Source of the DNA: Pedinophyceae sp. YPF-701
Taxonomy: Eukaryota > Chlorophyta > Pedinophyceae
NCBI GenBank assembly: GCA_916048055.1
Contig: CAJZHL010000010.1
Location: 578,501 to 642,500, forward strand
Length of the DNA stretch: 64,000 bases
Direction of reading: 5' to 3'
The notes beneath the pieces are model-generated. The model was not told where the DNA came from. It was given only the letters and a program-made list of their open reading frames with translations, and did no database searches. Below are positions 51,111-61,699 of this stretch, one piece after another. Each line of letters starts with the position of its first letter. The first letter of the stretch is position 1. Position numbers and translations under genes: made by a program.

Positions 51111-53047
51111 CTACGCAGCCACCACGCGCACGTCGTGCCCGATCCCGGCGCCGCTCGCGCCCCCGCTCTCGCCCCTCCGGCGCTCGCCCCACCCGTCCTC
51201 CGCCCCCTCGTCCGGCGGTCTCCGCTTCGCCCCGCGCCCCGCGCCCGCCTCCTGCTCCCCCGACCGCTCGCGCTTCACCCGCCGCGCGGCCCCCCGCTCC
51301 GACCCCCTCGCCGCCTCCGCCTCCCCGCCGCGCGCGTCCTCCTCGCGACTTCTCCTCCGCTCCTCCCGCTCCCCGCCACCCCCCGCCGCCACGGCCACCC
51401 GCGGCCTCGGCAGCAGGCTGCCCCCCATCGCTGCGCCAAAGCTCCCCGGCAGCTCGAGCTCCATGGAGAAGAACGGGTGCGCGAGGGCCTCCCGCGCGGT
51501 CATCCGTCGCCCCGGGCGGTGCTCCAGCATTCCCTCGATGAGCGCCCCGAGCGCGTCGGCCACCGCCGCGTCGCGAGCCAGCAGCGGGTCGCCGTGCTTG
51601 ACCATCATCGCGCGCACGCGCGTCAACTTCTGCACTGCGCGCAGGCTCCGCGCGCTGCGGCACCCCGTGGGCCAGTTCAGCGCGCCGACCTCCCCGCGGC
51701 GCCCCCCCGGCACCGCAAAGTACTTGAGCGCGTCGCGGTGCGCGCCCTGGACCATCGACGCCGGGATCGGCCCGAGGGTCTGCTCCATCATCGCGAGGTG
51801 CTCGAGGTTGTCGTGCGTCTGGTACAGCGCGTCGCCCGTGACGAGTTCGACCATGATGCATCCGACCGACCACACGTCGCACGGGGCCGACCACGGGATG
51901 CCCAGGATGATCTCCGGCGCGCGGTAGTGCCGCGTGGACACCACCGAGCAGTGGTACTGGTCGCGGAACGTCGCGGACCCGAAGTCGATCACGCGGATCG
52001 TCGGGTCGGTGGGCACGCGCCGGCCCAGCGGGCCCGGGTCGCCCTCCGCCTTCACGTACCGCGGGCCCGCCGCGAGGATGTTCTCGGGCTTCAGGTCCGT
52101 GTGGCACAGGTCGATCGAGTGCAGGTACGCCACCGACTCGAGCAGCTGCCGCGCGAAGGACTGCACGTACGCCAGCGGGAAGCCCTTGTAGCCGTTCTTG
52201 CGGATGAAGTCGAACAGGGACGGGCCGAGGCGCTCGAACACCATGCAGATGTGGCCCCGGAAGTCGAACCTGCGCAGGGCGGCCGAACGCGCGTCGGTGA
52301 ACGTCGTGCGTGTGGGTGCGGGCGCGTGGGGGTGTGGCGCGGCGCGGGGGCGGGGGGATCGCGCACCAGTCGAGGAGCGGCACGCAGTGGTGGGAGCCCG
52401 CGGGGTCGTTGATGCGGACGGTGTTGAGCACTTCGAGTTCGATCATCGCGGCGTGGCGGTACTTCTCCACGTTGCGGATGATCTTGATGGCGCAGTACGC
52501 GCGGCGCTCGCGGTCCCAGCACTCCATCACGCGCCCGAACGTACCCTCGCCCATCTGGCTCAGGACCTTGACTGCACGGCGGGGCGGCGCGCGGGCCGTC
52601 AGGGGGCACGACACATGGTGCGCTGGGCTGCGGGCGGCGCTGTGCGGGGTGCGGGCGGCGCTGTGCGGGCGAAAGGGGGGCGTACATCTACTGGACAGAT
52701 TGTCGCCCGGCGCCACTTTGAGGTGACCGTCCTGCGCGGGCGTGCGGAGGTGCAGCGAGCGGTGACTTGAAAGCAGCGCGGGGCGTGGGCCGTGCAGGGC
52801 GCACGCGAGGGCTGCCTGGCGCCCGCATGCTGGAGCAGCATGGTGTGTGTGCGACGGCCGGACGCCGGTGCCCCGCGCGGCGACGGTCTGGGGCGAGGAC
52901 GGCGCCCGCACTGGCAGCTCGCAGCACGGGGTGCGCGCTCACCCTGTCGTCGCCCCGGTGCGGCATTTCCTCGCGATCGAAGGCGTTCAGAGAGCTCTGA
53001 CTCAGCGGTTTCGGCACAGCGGCTCGAATATACTCCTCTCCCGCAGC
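51111..53047 (-). CDS. LAMMER/CLK-type dual-specificity protein kinase (5' end incomplete)
   Basis: Four coding exons on the minus strand, 53047-52943, 52731-52686 (46 nt), 52571-52367 and 52269-51111, join in phase; an upstream exon with the start codon is missing from the model. The lead-in DGHLKVAPGDNLSSRFKVL matches the family. The kinase domain follows: MGEGTFGRVMECWDRE, AIKIIRNVEKYR, HTDLKPENIL, DFGSATF, and STRHYRAPEIILGIPW. The diagnostic LAMMER-type motif is present as EHLAMMEQTLGPIP. The C-terminal tail (about 130 residues) is Arg/Glu/Gly-rich and disordered. LAMMER kinases phosphorylate SR splicing factors, so this gene probably controls splicing in the nucleus. The preceding frame has only GTG in front of 53047, so that exon is internal. 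It is divergent from NAC alpha. Confidence 0.92.
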
Positions 53048-53795
53048 CTGCGCGGCAAGCGAGCGCGACACGGGGTGCAGCAGTGAGAGCGCGCAGCCCG
53101 GGGCAGACGCCGCACGCGCCCCGGCCAGGACACGCGCGTGGCCGAGCGGGGCCCGCTGCGCGTCGTGTGCGCGCCGTCCGCCCTGTTTCCGGGTCCGTGC
53201 GTTTCAAACGCGGCCCTGGTTTCATCCAACCAGGATGTGCGCGGTGGTGGGTGGCGCGGGCGTGACATCGGGGCGGCGCGACGCACGTTGACGGCGGTCC
53301 TCTGGTGCCTGTTCGGGGTGTCGCGCGCAGCGTGCGGTGGGCTCGCGCGGCGCGCCCGCTCCGCAGGAGGCGGTGGTGGCGAGGGCGGGGACGAGCCTCG
53401 CCCCCCCATCGCGGCCCCCTGCTACCCTGCCTGCGGGGGGCGCTCCGGCCCGCTCCGACGGGTGCGGGCAGTGCGCGGGCTGCCAAGCGGAGGGCGTCCG
53501 GCACCGCGCGGCGGCTCCGCGCTGTCCGCTCCAGCTCTCGGCGCCGCCGTGTGCTCCGTGTCGTCGCAGCCCGCGGTCCGAGGGGGTCGCGGGGCGCAGA
53601 CGTGGTGCGGGTGTTCCGCGGCGAGGCAGTGTGGCGTGCGCGCGCGTCGCCGCCGTGCTCGTGCTCGGAGGCGGTGGGGGGAGCGACGTGACTGTGCAAG
53701 ACGCGAGGCGGGGTGTCAGTTTGTCGCCTCCACGGCTACATGTGGGGGCGGCGCGCGCGCCACCGGCCTCTCGGGCGTACACTGAGCGAGCAACC
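53048..53795. promoter_or_regulatory. Divergent region, LAMMER kinase / NAC alpha
   Basis: The first exon of the kinase gene and both promoters should lie here. One possible minus-strand start near 53264 (MSRPRHPPPRTSWLDE) could not be linked to the next exon with confidence. Confidence 0.3.
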
Positions 53796-55252
53796 ATGAC
53801 GGCGGAGGAGATCAAGGCGAAGGAGTCGGAGGTGCGACACCAGAGAGCGTTCAGCCGCCTGAGGGGCTCCCCGCGCGCTCGGGGGGCGATGCGCGGCGGT
53901 GACGTCGATTCGTTCGAAATGCATGGGGCGCTTGATTGGTGTTCCGCGCTGCGAAGCGGCCCCCGCCCATGGCGGGCCGCTTGCGGTTTTGGCGCCTGCG
54001 GCTCGCGGACCGTCAGAGGGCGCGTCCGGTATCCTCCGGTCGCCTCACCGCGCCGCCCCCTGGATTTTCATCGCAGGACGTCGAGGATGTCTCCTCTTCG
54101 GATTCGGAGGGCGAGCAGGAGGACAAGGGTGCGTCGCCCGCGAGCATGGAAAAGCACACGCCCGTTCCGGCCGCTGGGCGCTCCAGCCGGCCACGCAGCG
54201 CCCGCACGCGCCCGCTCATTATCAGAGCGATCGTTCTCCACATTGGTTTCGAGTCAGCCTCGCGCCTGCAGCCCACACGCAGTCGACTTGTGCTGCTGCG
54301 TGCGCGCCCTGCGACCCACCGTCAGCTGCGCGCCCGTCGCTCGGCGCGGCCGCGCTGGTGTGGCGGCGAGACCGCGCCCCGCCCACGCACGCGTGCTCGG
54401 TGGCGCTCGCCAGGCGACCGCTCGGCTGCCCAGCGCACGCTGCCGCCAGGCAGCGCTGCCGGCGTTGCGCAGACGCAGAGCCCGCCCGAAGCACCTCCGC
54501 GCGCGCATGTTCGAGCTCACGCCTCTCCGCGGCGCCCCGCGCTGCTTGCGCGTCCTCGAGGCCGTCCCACCCGGCAGCCCCCACCTGCTGTGCCGCGCAG
54601 GAGACGGGTCCGGGCGCGGGCGCCAGAGCCGATCCGAGAAGAAGGCTAGGAAGGCGGTGCAGAAGCTCGGCATGAAGGTGCGCGCGCCCGCACTCCCCAC
54701 ACGCCCGCACCTCCCCCGCGGCCGCCCCCATGCCTCCCGACCCCCAACACCCTCCGCGCGCCCAGCCCAGCCGCCGCCCCGCTCCACGCGCCGCGCCCCA
54801 CCGGCGCCCCCCCCCCCTACGCGCCCGCAGCTGGTCCCGGACGTGGACCGCGTGGCCATCCGCAAGAGCAAGAACATCATCTTCAACATCCGGAAGCCCG
54901 ACGTGTACCGCGCGCCGGGCAGCGACACGTACGTCATCTTCGGCGAGGCCAAGATCGAGGACATGTCGGCGCTGCAGGCGCAGGCCCAGCTGGAGCAGTT
55001 CAAGCAGGCCCAGGCGCAGGTGAGGCGACCGCGACCGCGACGGCCCCCTCTCCCCGCCGCGTGCTGCGTGCTGCGTGCTCTGCGTCCTGCGCGCGACTCG
55101 CTGCGTGCGTGCTGGCCCCGCGGGGCACCCGGGCGGTGACGACAACCTTCCGCCGTTTCTGACGCGACCCCGCAACGACGGTGGCGTGGTGACGACGATT
55201 TACACCAGACTTGCCTGAGCCCCGGCCCCGCAGCGGGCGCACGCACGCACGC

Positions 55253-55284
<32 letters not shown>

Positions 55285-55753
55285 GCCCCTGCGCCCCCAC
55301 GCGCCCCTCGGCAGCTGCGCCCCGGCCATGACGATCCACAATCTGTACTCACTCTCTTCCAAGCCACACGTGCGCCTGGCGGCGAACGCCGCCAGCCACG
55401 TTGTCGTAAATGCGCTTCGTGGAGTGGCATTGCGGAAACTTTGAACCCGAGCCGGCCGGCTGCAGCTGCCAGCGCGCACTTCGCACGACCCGACCCTCGT
55501 CACCCCCCCTTCGCGACAACGACCCCCGCGCCCCCGCTCCCCCCTGTCGCAGGCCGCGCAGGCCGTCCAGCCGTCGACGGACGCCGCGGCTGGCGAGGAG
55601 GACGACGGCGAGGCGGTGGACGAGTCCGGGCTGGACCCCAAGGACGTGGACCTCATCGTGCAGCAGGCGGGCGTGTCGCGCGCCAAGGCGGTCGGGGCGC
55701 TGCGGAAGACGGACGGGGATATCGTGTCGGCGATCATGGAACTGACGATGTAG
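53796..55753 (+). CDS. NACA: Nascent polypeptide-associated complex subunit alpha
   Basis: Five exons, 53796-53831 (only 12 codons), 54077-54128, 54601-54677, 54831-55019 and 55553-55753, give 184 residues. The acidic N-terminus ([16 protein letters not shown]) leads to the NAC domain: [17 protein letters not shown] is the ribosome-binding basic region, then [32 protein letters not shown] and a Gln/Ala-rich helix. The last exon carries the UBA domain ([20 protein letters not shown], ending [11 protein letters not shown]). NAC binds nascent chains at the ribosome exit with the beta subunit and steers ER targeting. The order, length and both domains match the family. The fourth intron holds an (ACGC)n microsatellite. 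The gene is short and should be highly expressed. Confidence 0.95.
55238..55285. repeat. (ACGC)n microsatellite in NAC alpha intron 4
   Basis: About 48 bases of ACGC units with one GCGC interruption lie within the intron 55020-55552. Confidence 0.9.
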
Positions 55754-56225
55754 AGCCGCGCGCCGCCCCACGTCGGCCACGACCCGCCCCCGAGCGGCCG
55801 TTGTGAACCGGGGCACACATGCACGCGCACGCCGCGCTCGCAGCCGCAGCGCACCGCGCCTGGTACGCGTGCCCGGGTACCGTCCACGTGATAGGCGCGT
55901 GCGAGGGTGGATGTTGCGTCGTGTGTGTGCCGCTCTATTCGCGCATCAGCATGCGCACAGACACGTGCGCACAGACCCCAGCGATGATCGACATCTCAGC
56001 GGACGCAACATCGAAGGCACCTGCAACGGAGCTTGGCTGCAGCAGTGGTTTTGCTCACCTACAGGAACCCTCGCCGCAAGGATGCTTGAGCGGCGCCCGC
56101 ACGGGAGAGCGCGGCGAGACACGTCGCGGGCGACCATGACGCGGGGCTTCACACGGGCCGTCGGCATCCCTGAGCAGATCAGCGTCCACCTTACTGGTAA
56201 CGCCTCTAGAGGTGCACAAGAGGCG
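55754..56225. other. Intergenic region between NAC alpha and the LRR array
   Basis: No gene was found. From about 56120 to 56190 it matches the 3' flanks of the other LRR genes (the CCCGTGTGAAGCCC region, read on the minus strand), so that part belongs to LRR gene 2. Confidence 0.5.
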
Positions 56226-58097
56226 TTACCAACAGCTCTCTTTCATCCCCTCTGGCAGCACCAGCCCGCTCCACTTAACGCTCCACCCACGCAGACGATC
56301 CGCGACGCTCTGCTCCAGCGTCCCCGTCAGATCCTCGCACCCTTCAACGTCCAGCTCCTCCAGCGCGTGCAGTCCCTCCGGCAGCCTCCACATGTTGCTA
56401 TTGCGTGCATACAGCACCCGCAGCCTCGCAGCGCCGCCCAGCACCTCCGCCGCGTCCTCCCAGTCCAGCTCTGTACACCAATCCACATACAGCGCCTCCA
56501 GCGCGTGCAGTCCCCCCGGCAGCCTCCACATGTTGCTTCGGCACGCACTCAGCACCCGCAGCCTCGCAGCGCCGCCCAGCACCTCCGCCGCGTCCTCCCA
56601 GTCCAGCTCGTTGCACTCATCCACGTCCAGCTTCTCCAGCGCGTCCATGCCCCTCGGCAGATTCCGCACGTTGCTGTGCGAGGCTCTCAGCACTCGCAGC
56701 CTCGCAGCATACGACGCGGGCAGGAACGTCTCGCCGTCCAGCTGCTTGCACCGGCTCACGTTGACCTCCTCCAGCGCCGTCAGCCCCTCCGGCACCCTCC
56801 TGATTCCAGGGCAGTCTCTGACACTCAGCCTGCGCAGCCTTGCACAGATCCGCGCCGGGAAGAGGCCCTCCGTGATGTCTCCCGGGAAGCCCTCCAGGTC
56901 CAGCTCCTCCAGCGCCGTCAGCTCCTCCGGCACCCTCCGCAGCTCAGCGCTGTTCACCCGCAGCACACGCACTGTGGGAGCGTTGCGCAGCGAGCCGACG
57001 TCCAGCGACGTGCAGCCGCTCACGCCGAGCTCCTCTAGCGCCGTCAGCCCCTCCGGCACCACCCGCATCCCCGTGAACCCAGCATTCAGCACCCGCAGCT
57101 CCGCAGCGCCCGTCAGCACAAGCTCAGGCTGCAGATTCTTGCACCCGTACACGTGGAGCTCCCGCAGCGCCCGCATCCCCGCGGGCAGCCTGCGCAGATC
57201 GCTGAATTCGGCGCGCAGCACCCGCAGCGCCGCCGCGGACGACGCCGGCAGGCACGCCTCGTCCAGGCGCCCGCACTCGCACACACTGAGCTCCTCCAGC
57301 GCGCACATCCCCTCAGGCACCCTCCGCAGGCTGCTGCTCTCGGCTTTCAGCACGCGCACCCGCCCCGCGCTCGACGCCGGCAGGAACGTCTCGCCCTCCA
57401 GCTCCGAGCACCGGCTGACGTCCAGGACTTCGAGCGAGACCATGCCCCCCGGCACGCGCTCCAGCATCGTCCCGCGCACCCGCAGCTCCCTGATGCCCGC
57501 CGCCACGCCCGCAGGCAGCCACTCCCGCCCCCACACGCGCTCAATGTCCAGCCCGTACACTGCCATATACCAGTGCATGGCATGCATGCCAACGCACCGC
57601 AGGCCCGTCATCTCCGCCGTCACCGCCGGCGCCGACGCCAGCTCACGCCGGCCCTCGGCCGTCCGGTTCAGGGCCTGCAGCAGACGCCGATCTCCCGCCT
57701 CCACGCGCACCACCGCGGACTGCACGCCCACGTCGCAACTGCCCGCGTGGTGATACACCACCCACTCCCCGCGCCCCGTCGCCCACCCGACCAGCGACCT
57801 CGTCTTCTCCGACACCCGCCCCTCCAGCCGCCGCGCCACCGTCTGCCCCACCCGCTCCTCCGCACACTGGCTGCGTGCGTCCTCTGACCGCCACCTCGCG
57901 CCGTCGCAGCTCTCCAGCACCGCTGCCATCATCGCCGACGACGTCGCCGCCAGCGCGATGCGCGATCTGCGCGGCAGCGTACGGATGACGCTGGCCAGGG
58001 GACCGTCCCGCCCGCATTGAATGTCCTCCAGCTGATGGGGCCGACCGGGTTCCGAGCGCCCAGACGCGCCCATGTCGCTGCGCCGGCGCGGCACCAT
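56226..58097 (-). CDS. F-box-like/leucine-rich-repeat protein, family member 2
   Basis: A single exon of 623 residues starting MVPRRRSDMGASG. Residues about 21-62 contain EDIQCGRDGPLASVIRTLP and ALAATSSAMMAAVLESC, the degenerate F-box shared by the family. LRR units occupy about residue 150 to the end. It has an unusual insertion (GMHAMHWYMAVYG) near residue 155, where the others have a shorter strand. Two DWEDAAEVLGGAA units are present, as in member 1, with a period of 46 residues (LRVLSACRSNMWRLPGGL, then LRVLYARNSNMWRLPEGL). The C-terminus ends VLPEGMKESCW, unlike the KTHDG end of members 3 and 4. Function is unknown. It is the outermost copy of the array on the NAC alpha side. Confidence 0.8.
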   Translation of the reverse strand: MVPRRRSDMGASGRSEPGRPHQLEDIQCGRDGPLASVIRTLPRRSRIALAATSSAMMAAVLESCDGARWRSEDARSQCAEERVGQTVARRLEGRVSEKTRSLVGWATGRGEWVVYHHAGSCDVGVQSAVVRVEAGDRRLLQALNRTAEGRRELASAPAVTAEMTGLRCVGMHAMHWYMAVYGLDIERVWGREWLPAGVAAGIRELRVRGTMLERVPGGMVSLEVLDVSRCSELEGETFLPASSAGRVRVLKAESSSLRRVPEGMCALEELSVCECGRLDEACLPASSAAALRVLRAEFSDLRRLPAGMRALRELHVYGCKNLQPELVLTGAAELRVLNAGFTGMRVVPEGLTALEELGVSGCTSLDVGSLRNAPTVRVLRVNSAELRRVPEELTALEELDLEGFPGDITEGLFPARICARLRRLSVRDCPGIRRVPEGLTALEEVNVSRCKQLDGETFLPASYAARLRVLRASHSNVRNLPRGMDALEKLDVDECNELDWEDAAEVLGGAARLRVLSACRSNMWRLPGGLHALEALYVDWCTELDWEDAAEVLGGAARLRVLYARNSNMWRLPEGLHALEELDVEGCEDLTGTLEQSVADRLRGWSVKWSGLVLPEGMKESCW

Positions 58098-58639
58098 CGC
58101 GCTGCGACAGCCTCAGATCGCCGTGTCGCGTTCCCGCGCCCTTGCGCCGCCTCCTGCGCGCCCACGGAGAAAGGTCAGGGGTCACATCCACTGAGGCCGC
58201 GGCCACGTTGCGCGACGACAGCGACGCGCGAGCGACATCGAGCCGTGCTCTGCTGATACTGAACGTCGTATCGCCATGCTTGACATCCGCCTCGAGCGCG
58301 GCAACCGCACGCGGCAGCGCGCCAAGCACCCAGGCTGCGCTGCATCGCCAGCGGTGCGGCATACAGGCGCGTTCCGGACACGCATGCGCAGCGCCGCACT
58401 GCCAGCGACACACACGTCACGCACCTGCGCACCGATACACCCGTTGCCCGCAAACGCGCGGAGAGACGACCCCGCTGCTCCTCACTGCCTGAAAGCGTGC
58501 TGCCAGACGCGAGTGCGGTGGGCAGCGGACCCGCGCGGTCGCCGTGACTGGACCTCGCGTGTGTGTGCACGCAACCGGCACGGCGAGGCGCCCATGTCGG
58601 CACTCGCGCTCACCGAATCGAGACACCTCCCCCTGACAG

Positions 58640-58770
58640 CAAGGGATGCCTCACGTTGCGCGGGCTGTACGGCCGCTGTTGCCAGGGACTCCACCACGCG
58701 CTCCGGTCCCGGCTGCACGCGCACCACCGCGGACGGAACGCCCACGTCGCTAAGTGACCAAGCAGTGTGG
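58640..58770 (-). pseudogene. Truncated LRR-gene fragment in spacer 1
   Basis: The minus strand reads DVGVPSAVVRVQPGPERVVE, which matches residues about 120-140 of the intact LRR proteins (DVGVPSAVVRVEAGDR) and then diverges. It has no start and no repeats, so it is a fragment copied along with the unit. Confidence 0.65.
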
Positions 58771-59049
58771 AGCAGTGCACAAGCAGTTTGCGACAGTGGT
58801 GTGAAGGACGCAGCAGGCGCTCGCTCGCTCACTCGCCCGCGCATCAGCACGCGCGACTACATGTGCGCCGAGCACGGTGCTGCTCGACGTATCAGCACAC
58901 GCAGCCTCGGAGACATCGCCATGTCCGCTCAACAGCTGGAGCAACCTGCCCAGCCGGGAACGGTACAGAGCCGCGAGACACCCCTCGGGCGACCATGACG
59001 CTGGGCTTCACACGGGCCGTCGGCACCCCTGAGCAGATCCGCATCCACC

Positions 59050-60768
59050 TCACCCGTCATGTGTCTTCCCCATCCCCAACGGCAGCACCAGCCCGCTCCC
59101 CTCAACGTCCCACCGACGCAGACGGTCCGCGACGCTCTGCTCCAGCGTCCCCGTCAGATCCTCGCACTCATCAACGTACAGCTCCTCAAGCGCGCACAGT
59201 CCCTCCGGCAGCCTCCGCATGGCGCTGTGGCACGCACTCAGCACCCGCAGCCTCGCAGCACCGCCCAGCACCTCCGCCGCGTCCTCCCAGTCCAGCTCGT
59301 CGCACTCATCCACGTCCAGCACCTCCAGCGCGTCCATGCCCCTCGGCAGCTTCCGCACGTTGCTGCCTGAGGCAATCAGCACTCGCAGCCCCGCAGCATA
59401 CGACGCGGGCAGGAACGCCTCGCCGTCCAGCTGCTCGCACCGGCTCACGTCGACCTCCTCCAGCGCCGTCAGCCCCTCCGGCACCCTCCTGATTTCAGGG
59501 CAGTCTCTGACCCTCAGCCCACGCAGCCTCGCACAGATCCGCGCCGGGAAGAGGCCCTCCGTGATCTCTCCCGGGAAGCCCCTCAGGTCCAGCTCCTCCA
59601 GCGCTGTCAGCTCCTCCGGCACCCTCCGCAGCCCAGCGCTGTTCACCCTCAGCACGCGCACCGTCGGAGCGTTGCGCAGCGAGCCGACGTCCAGCGACTC
59701 GCAGTCCCGTACGTCGAGCTTCTCCAGCGCCGTCAGCCCCTCCGGCACCACCCGCATCGCCGTTCTCGGAGCACTCAGCATCCGCAGCTCCACAGCGTCC
59801 GTCAGCACAAGCTCAGGCTGCAGATTCTCGCAGAAGTCCACGTGCAGCTCCCGCAGCGCCCGTATCCCCGCGGGCAGCCTGCGCAGGGTGCTGTAGCCGG
59901 CGCGCAGCACACGCAGCCCCGCCGCAGACGACGCCGGCAGGCACGCCTCGTCCAAGTGCGCGCACCCGTGCACACTGAGCTCCTCCAGCGCGCACATCCC
60001 CTCGGGCACCCTCCGCAGGCTGGTGAACTCGGCCCTCAGCACCCGCACCCGCCCCGCGCTCGACGCCGGCAGGAACGAGTCATCGTCCAGATGTGCGCAA
60101 TCGCTGACGTCCAGGACCTCGAGCGAGACCATGCCCTCCGGCACGCGCTCCAGCATCGTCCCGCCCACCCTCAGCTCCGTGATGCCCGCCGCCACGTCCG
60201 CAGGCAGCCACTCCCGCCCCCACACGCCCTCCACGTCCAGCTCGTACACTCCCACGTCCACGCACCGCAGGCCCGTCATCTCCGCCGTCACCGCCGGCGC
60301 TGACGCCAGCTCACGCCGGCCGGCATCCGTCCGGACCAGGGACCGCAGCAGATTCCGATCTCCCGCCTCCACGCGCACCACCGCGGACGGCACGCCCACA
60401 TCGACGCACGTGCCTGCGTGGTGATACACCACCCACTCCCCGCGCCCCGTCGCCCACCCGACCTCCGACCTCGTCCCCTCCGACACCCGCCCCTCCAGCC
60501 GCCGCGCCACCGTCCGCCCCACCCGCCGCTCCGCACAAGGGCTGCGTGCGTCCCCCGACCACCACCTCGCGCCGTCGCAGCTCTCCAGCACCGCCGCCAT
60601 CATCGCCGACGACGTCGCCGCCAGCGCGATGCGCCACCTGCGCGGCAGCTTACGGATGACGCTGGCCAGGGGACCGTCCCGCCCGCACTGAATGTCCTCC
60701 AGCTGATGCTGCTGCTTGGGCCGTGAGCGCCCGGACGCGCCCCTGTCGCTGCGCCGGCGCGGTGCCAT
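59050..60768 (-). CDS. F-box-like/leucine-rich-repeat protein, family member 3
   Basis: A single exon of 572 residues, using the ATG at 60768 (MAPRRRSDRGASG) that aligns with the paralogues, although the frame is open 175 codons further upstream. The F-box-like region (LASVIRKLPRRWRIALAATS) and the DVGVPSAVVRVEAGDR segment are kept. There is only one DWEDAAEVLGGAA unit, which largely explains why it is about 50 residues shorter than members 1 and 2. LRR core residues are conserved, while the exposed positions after LRVL and before LRRVPEG vary (for example AEFTSL, AGYSTL, SAPRTAM). It ends VLPLGMGKTHDG, the same as member 4. Expression and partners are unknown. Confidence 0.8.
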   Translation of the reverse strand: MAPRRRSDRGASGRSRPKQQHQLEDIQCGRDGPLASVIRKLPRRWRIALAATSSAMMAAVLESCDGARWWSGDARSPCAERRVGRTVARRLEGRVSEGTRSEVGWATGRGEWVVYHHAGTCVDVGVPSAVVRVEAGDRNLLRSLVRTDAGRRELASAPAVTAEMTGLRCVDVGVYELDVEGVWGREWLPADVAAGITELRVGGTMLERVPEGMVSLEVLDVSDCAHLDDDSFLPASSAGRVRVLRAEFTSLRRVPEGMCALEELSVHGCAHLDEACLPASSAAGLRVLRAGYSTLRRLPAGIRALRELHVDFCENLQPELVLTDAVELRMLSAPRTAMRVVPEGLTALEKLDVRDCESLDVGSLRNAPTVRVLRVNSAGLRRVPEELTALEELDLRGFPGEITEGLFPARICARLRGLRVRDCPEIRRVPEGLTALEEVDVSRCEQLDGEAFLPASYAAGLRVLIASGSNVRKLPRGMDALEVLDVDECDELDWEDAAEVLGGAARLRVLSACHSAMRRLPEGLCALEELYVDECEDLTGTLEQSVADRLRRWDVEGSGLVLPLGMGKTHDG

Positions 60769-61309
60769 CGCGCTATGACAGATCCAAGCTGCCGTGTCGC
60801 GTTCCCGCCCCTGTGCGCCGCCTCCTGCGCGCCCACGGAGACAACGAGGGAGGCGGTCGGAAGGTGGGCCCGCAACCACGTTGAGCGACGGCAGCGACGC
60901 GCGGCCGACATCATTCCGTGCTCTGCTGATACTGAGCGTCGCAGCGCCACGCTTGACATCCGCCTCAAACGCGGCACCCGCACGCAGCAGCGCGCCAAGC
61001 ACCCAGGCTGCATCGCCAGCGGTGCCGCATACAGGCGCGTTCCGGACACGCATGCGCAGCGCCGCACTGCCAGCGACACACACGTCACGCACCTGCGCAC
61101 GCAGACACCCGTTGCCCGCAAACGCGCGGAGAGCCGACCCTGCTGCTCCTTGCTGCTTGAACGTGTGCTGGACGCGCGAGTGCGGTGGGCAGCGGACCCG
61201 CGCGGTCGCCGTGACTGGACCTCGCGTGGTTGTGCACGCAACCGGCACGGCGAGGTGCCCATGTCGGCGTACGCGCTCACCGAATCGAGACACCTCCCCC
61301 TGACAGCAA

Positions 61310-61437
61310 GGGATGCCTCACGTTGCGCGGGCTGTACGGCCGCTGTTGCCAGGGACTCCACCACGCGCTCCGGTCCCGGCTGCACGCGCACCACCGCGGA
61401 CGGCACGCCCACGTCGCAAAGTGACCAAGCAGTGTGG
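61310..61437 (-). pseudogene. Truncated LRR-gene fragment in spacer 2
   Basis: Almost the same sequence as the fragment at 58640-58770 (VGVPSAVVRVQPGPERVVE on the minus strand), in the same place relative to the flanking genes. A third, cut copy is visible at about 63945-64000. Confidence 0.65.
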
Positions 61438-61699
61438 AGCAGACAGTGGTGTGAAGGACGCAGCAGGCGCTCGCTCGCTCACTCGCCCGCGCATCAGCAC
61501 GCGCGACTACATGTGCGCCGAGCACGGTGCTGCTCGACGTATCAGCACACGCAGCCTCGGAGACATCGCCATGTCCGCTCAACAGCTGGAGCAACCTGCC
61601 CAGCCGGGAACGGTACAGAGCCGCGAGACACCCCTCGGGCGACCATGACGCTGGGCTTCACACGGGCCGTCGGCACCCCTGAGCAGATCCGCATCCACC

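Noticed and set aside
53130-53210. Possible tRNA (sequence resembling a GTGGCCGAGCGG D-arm start)
   Set aside because: No anticodon stem or T-arm follows at the right distance.
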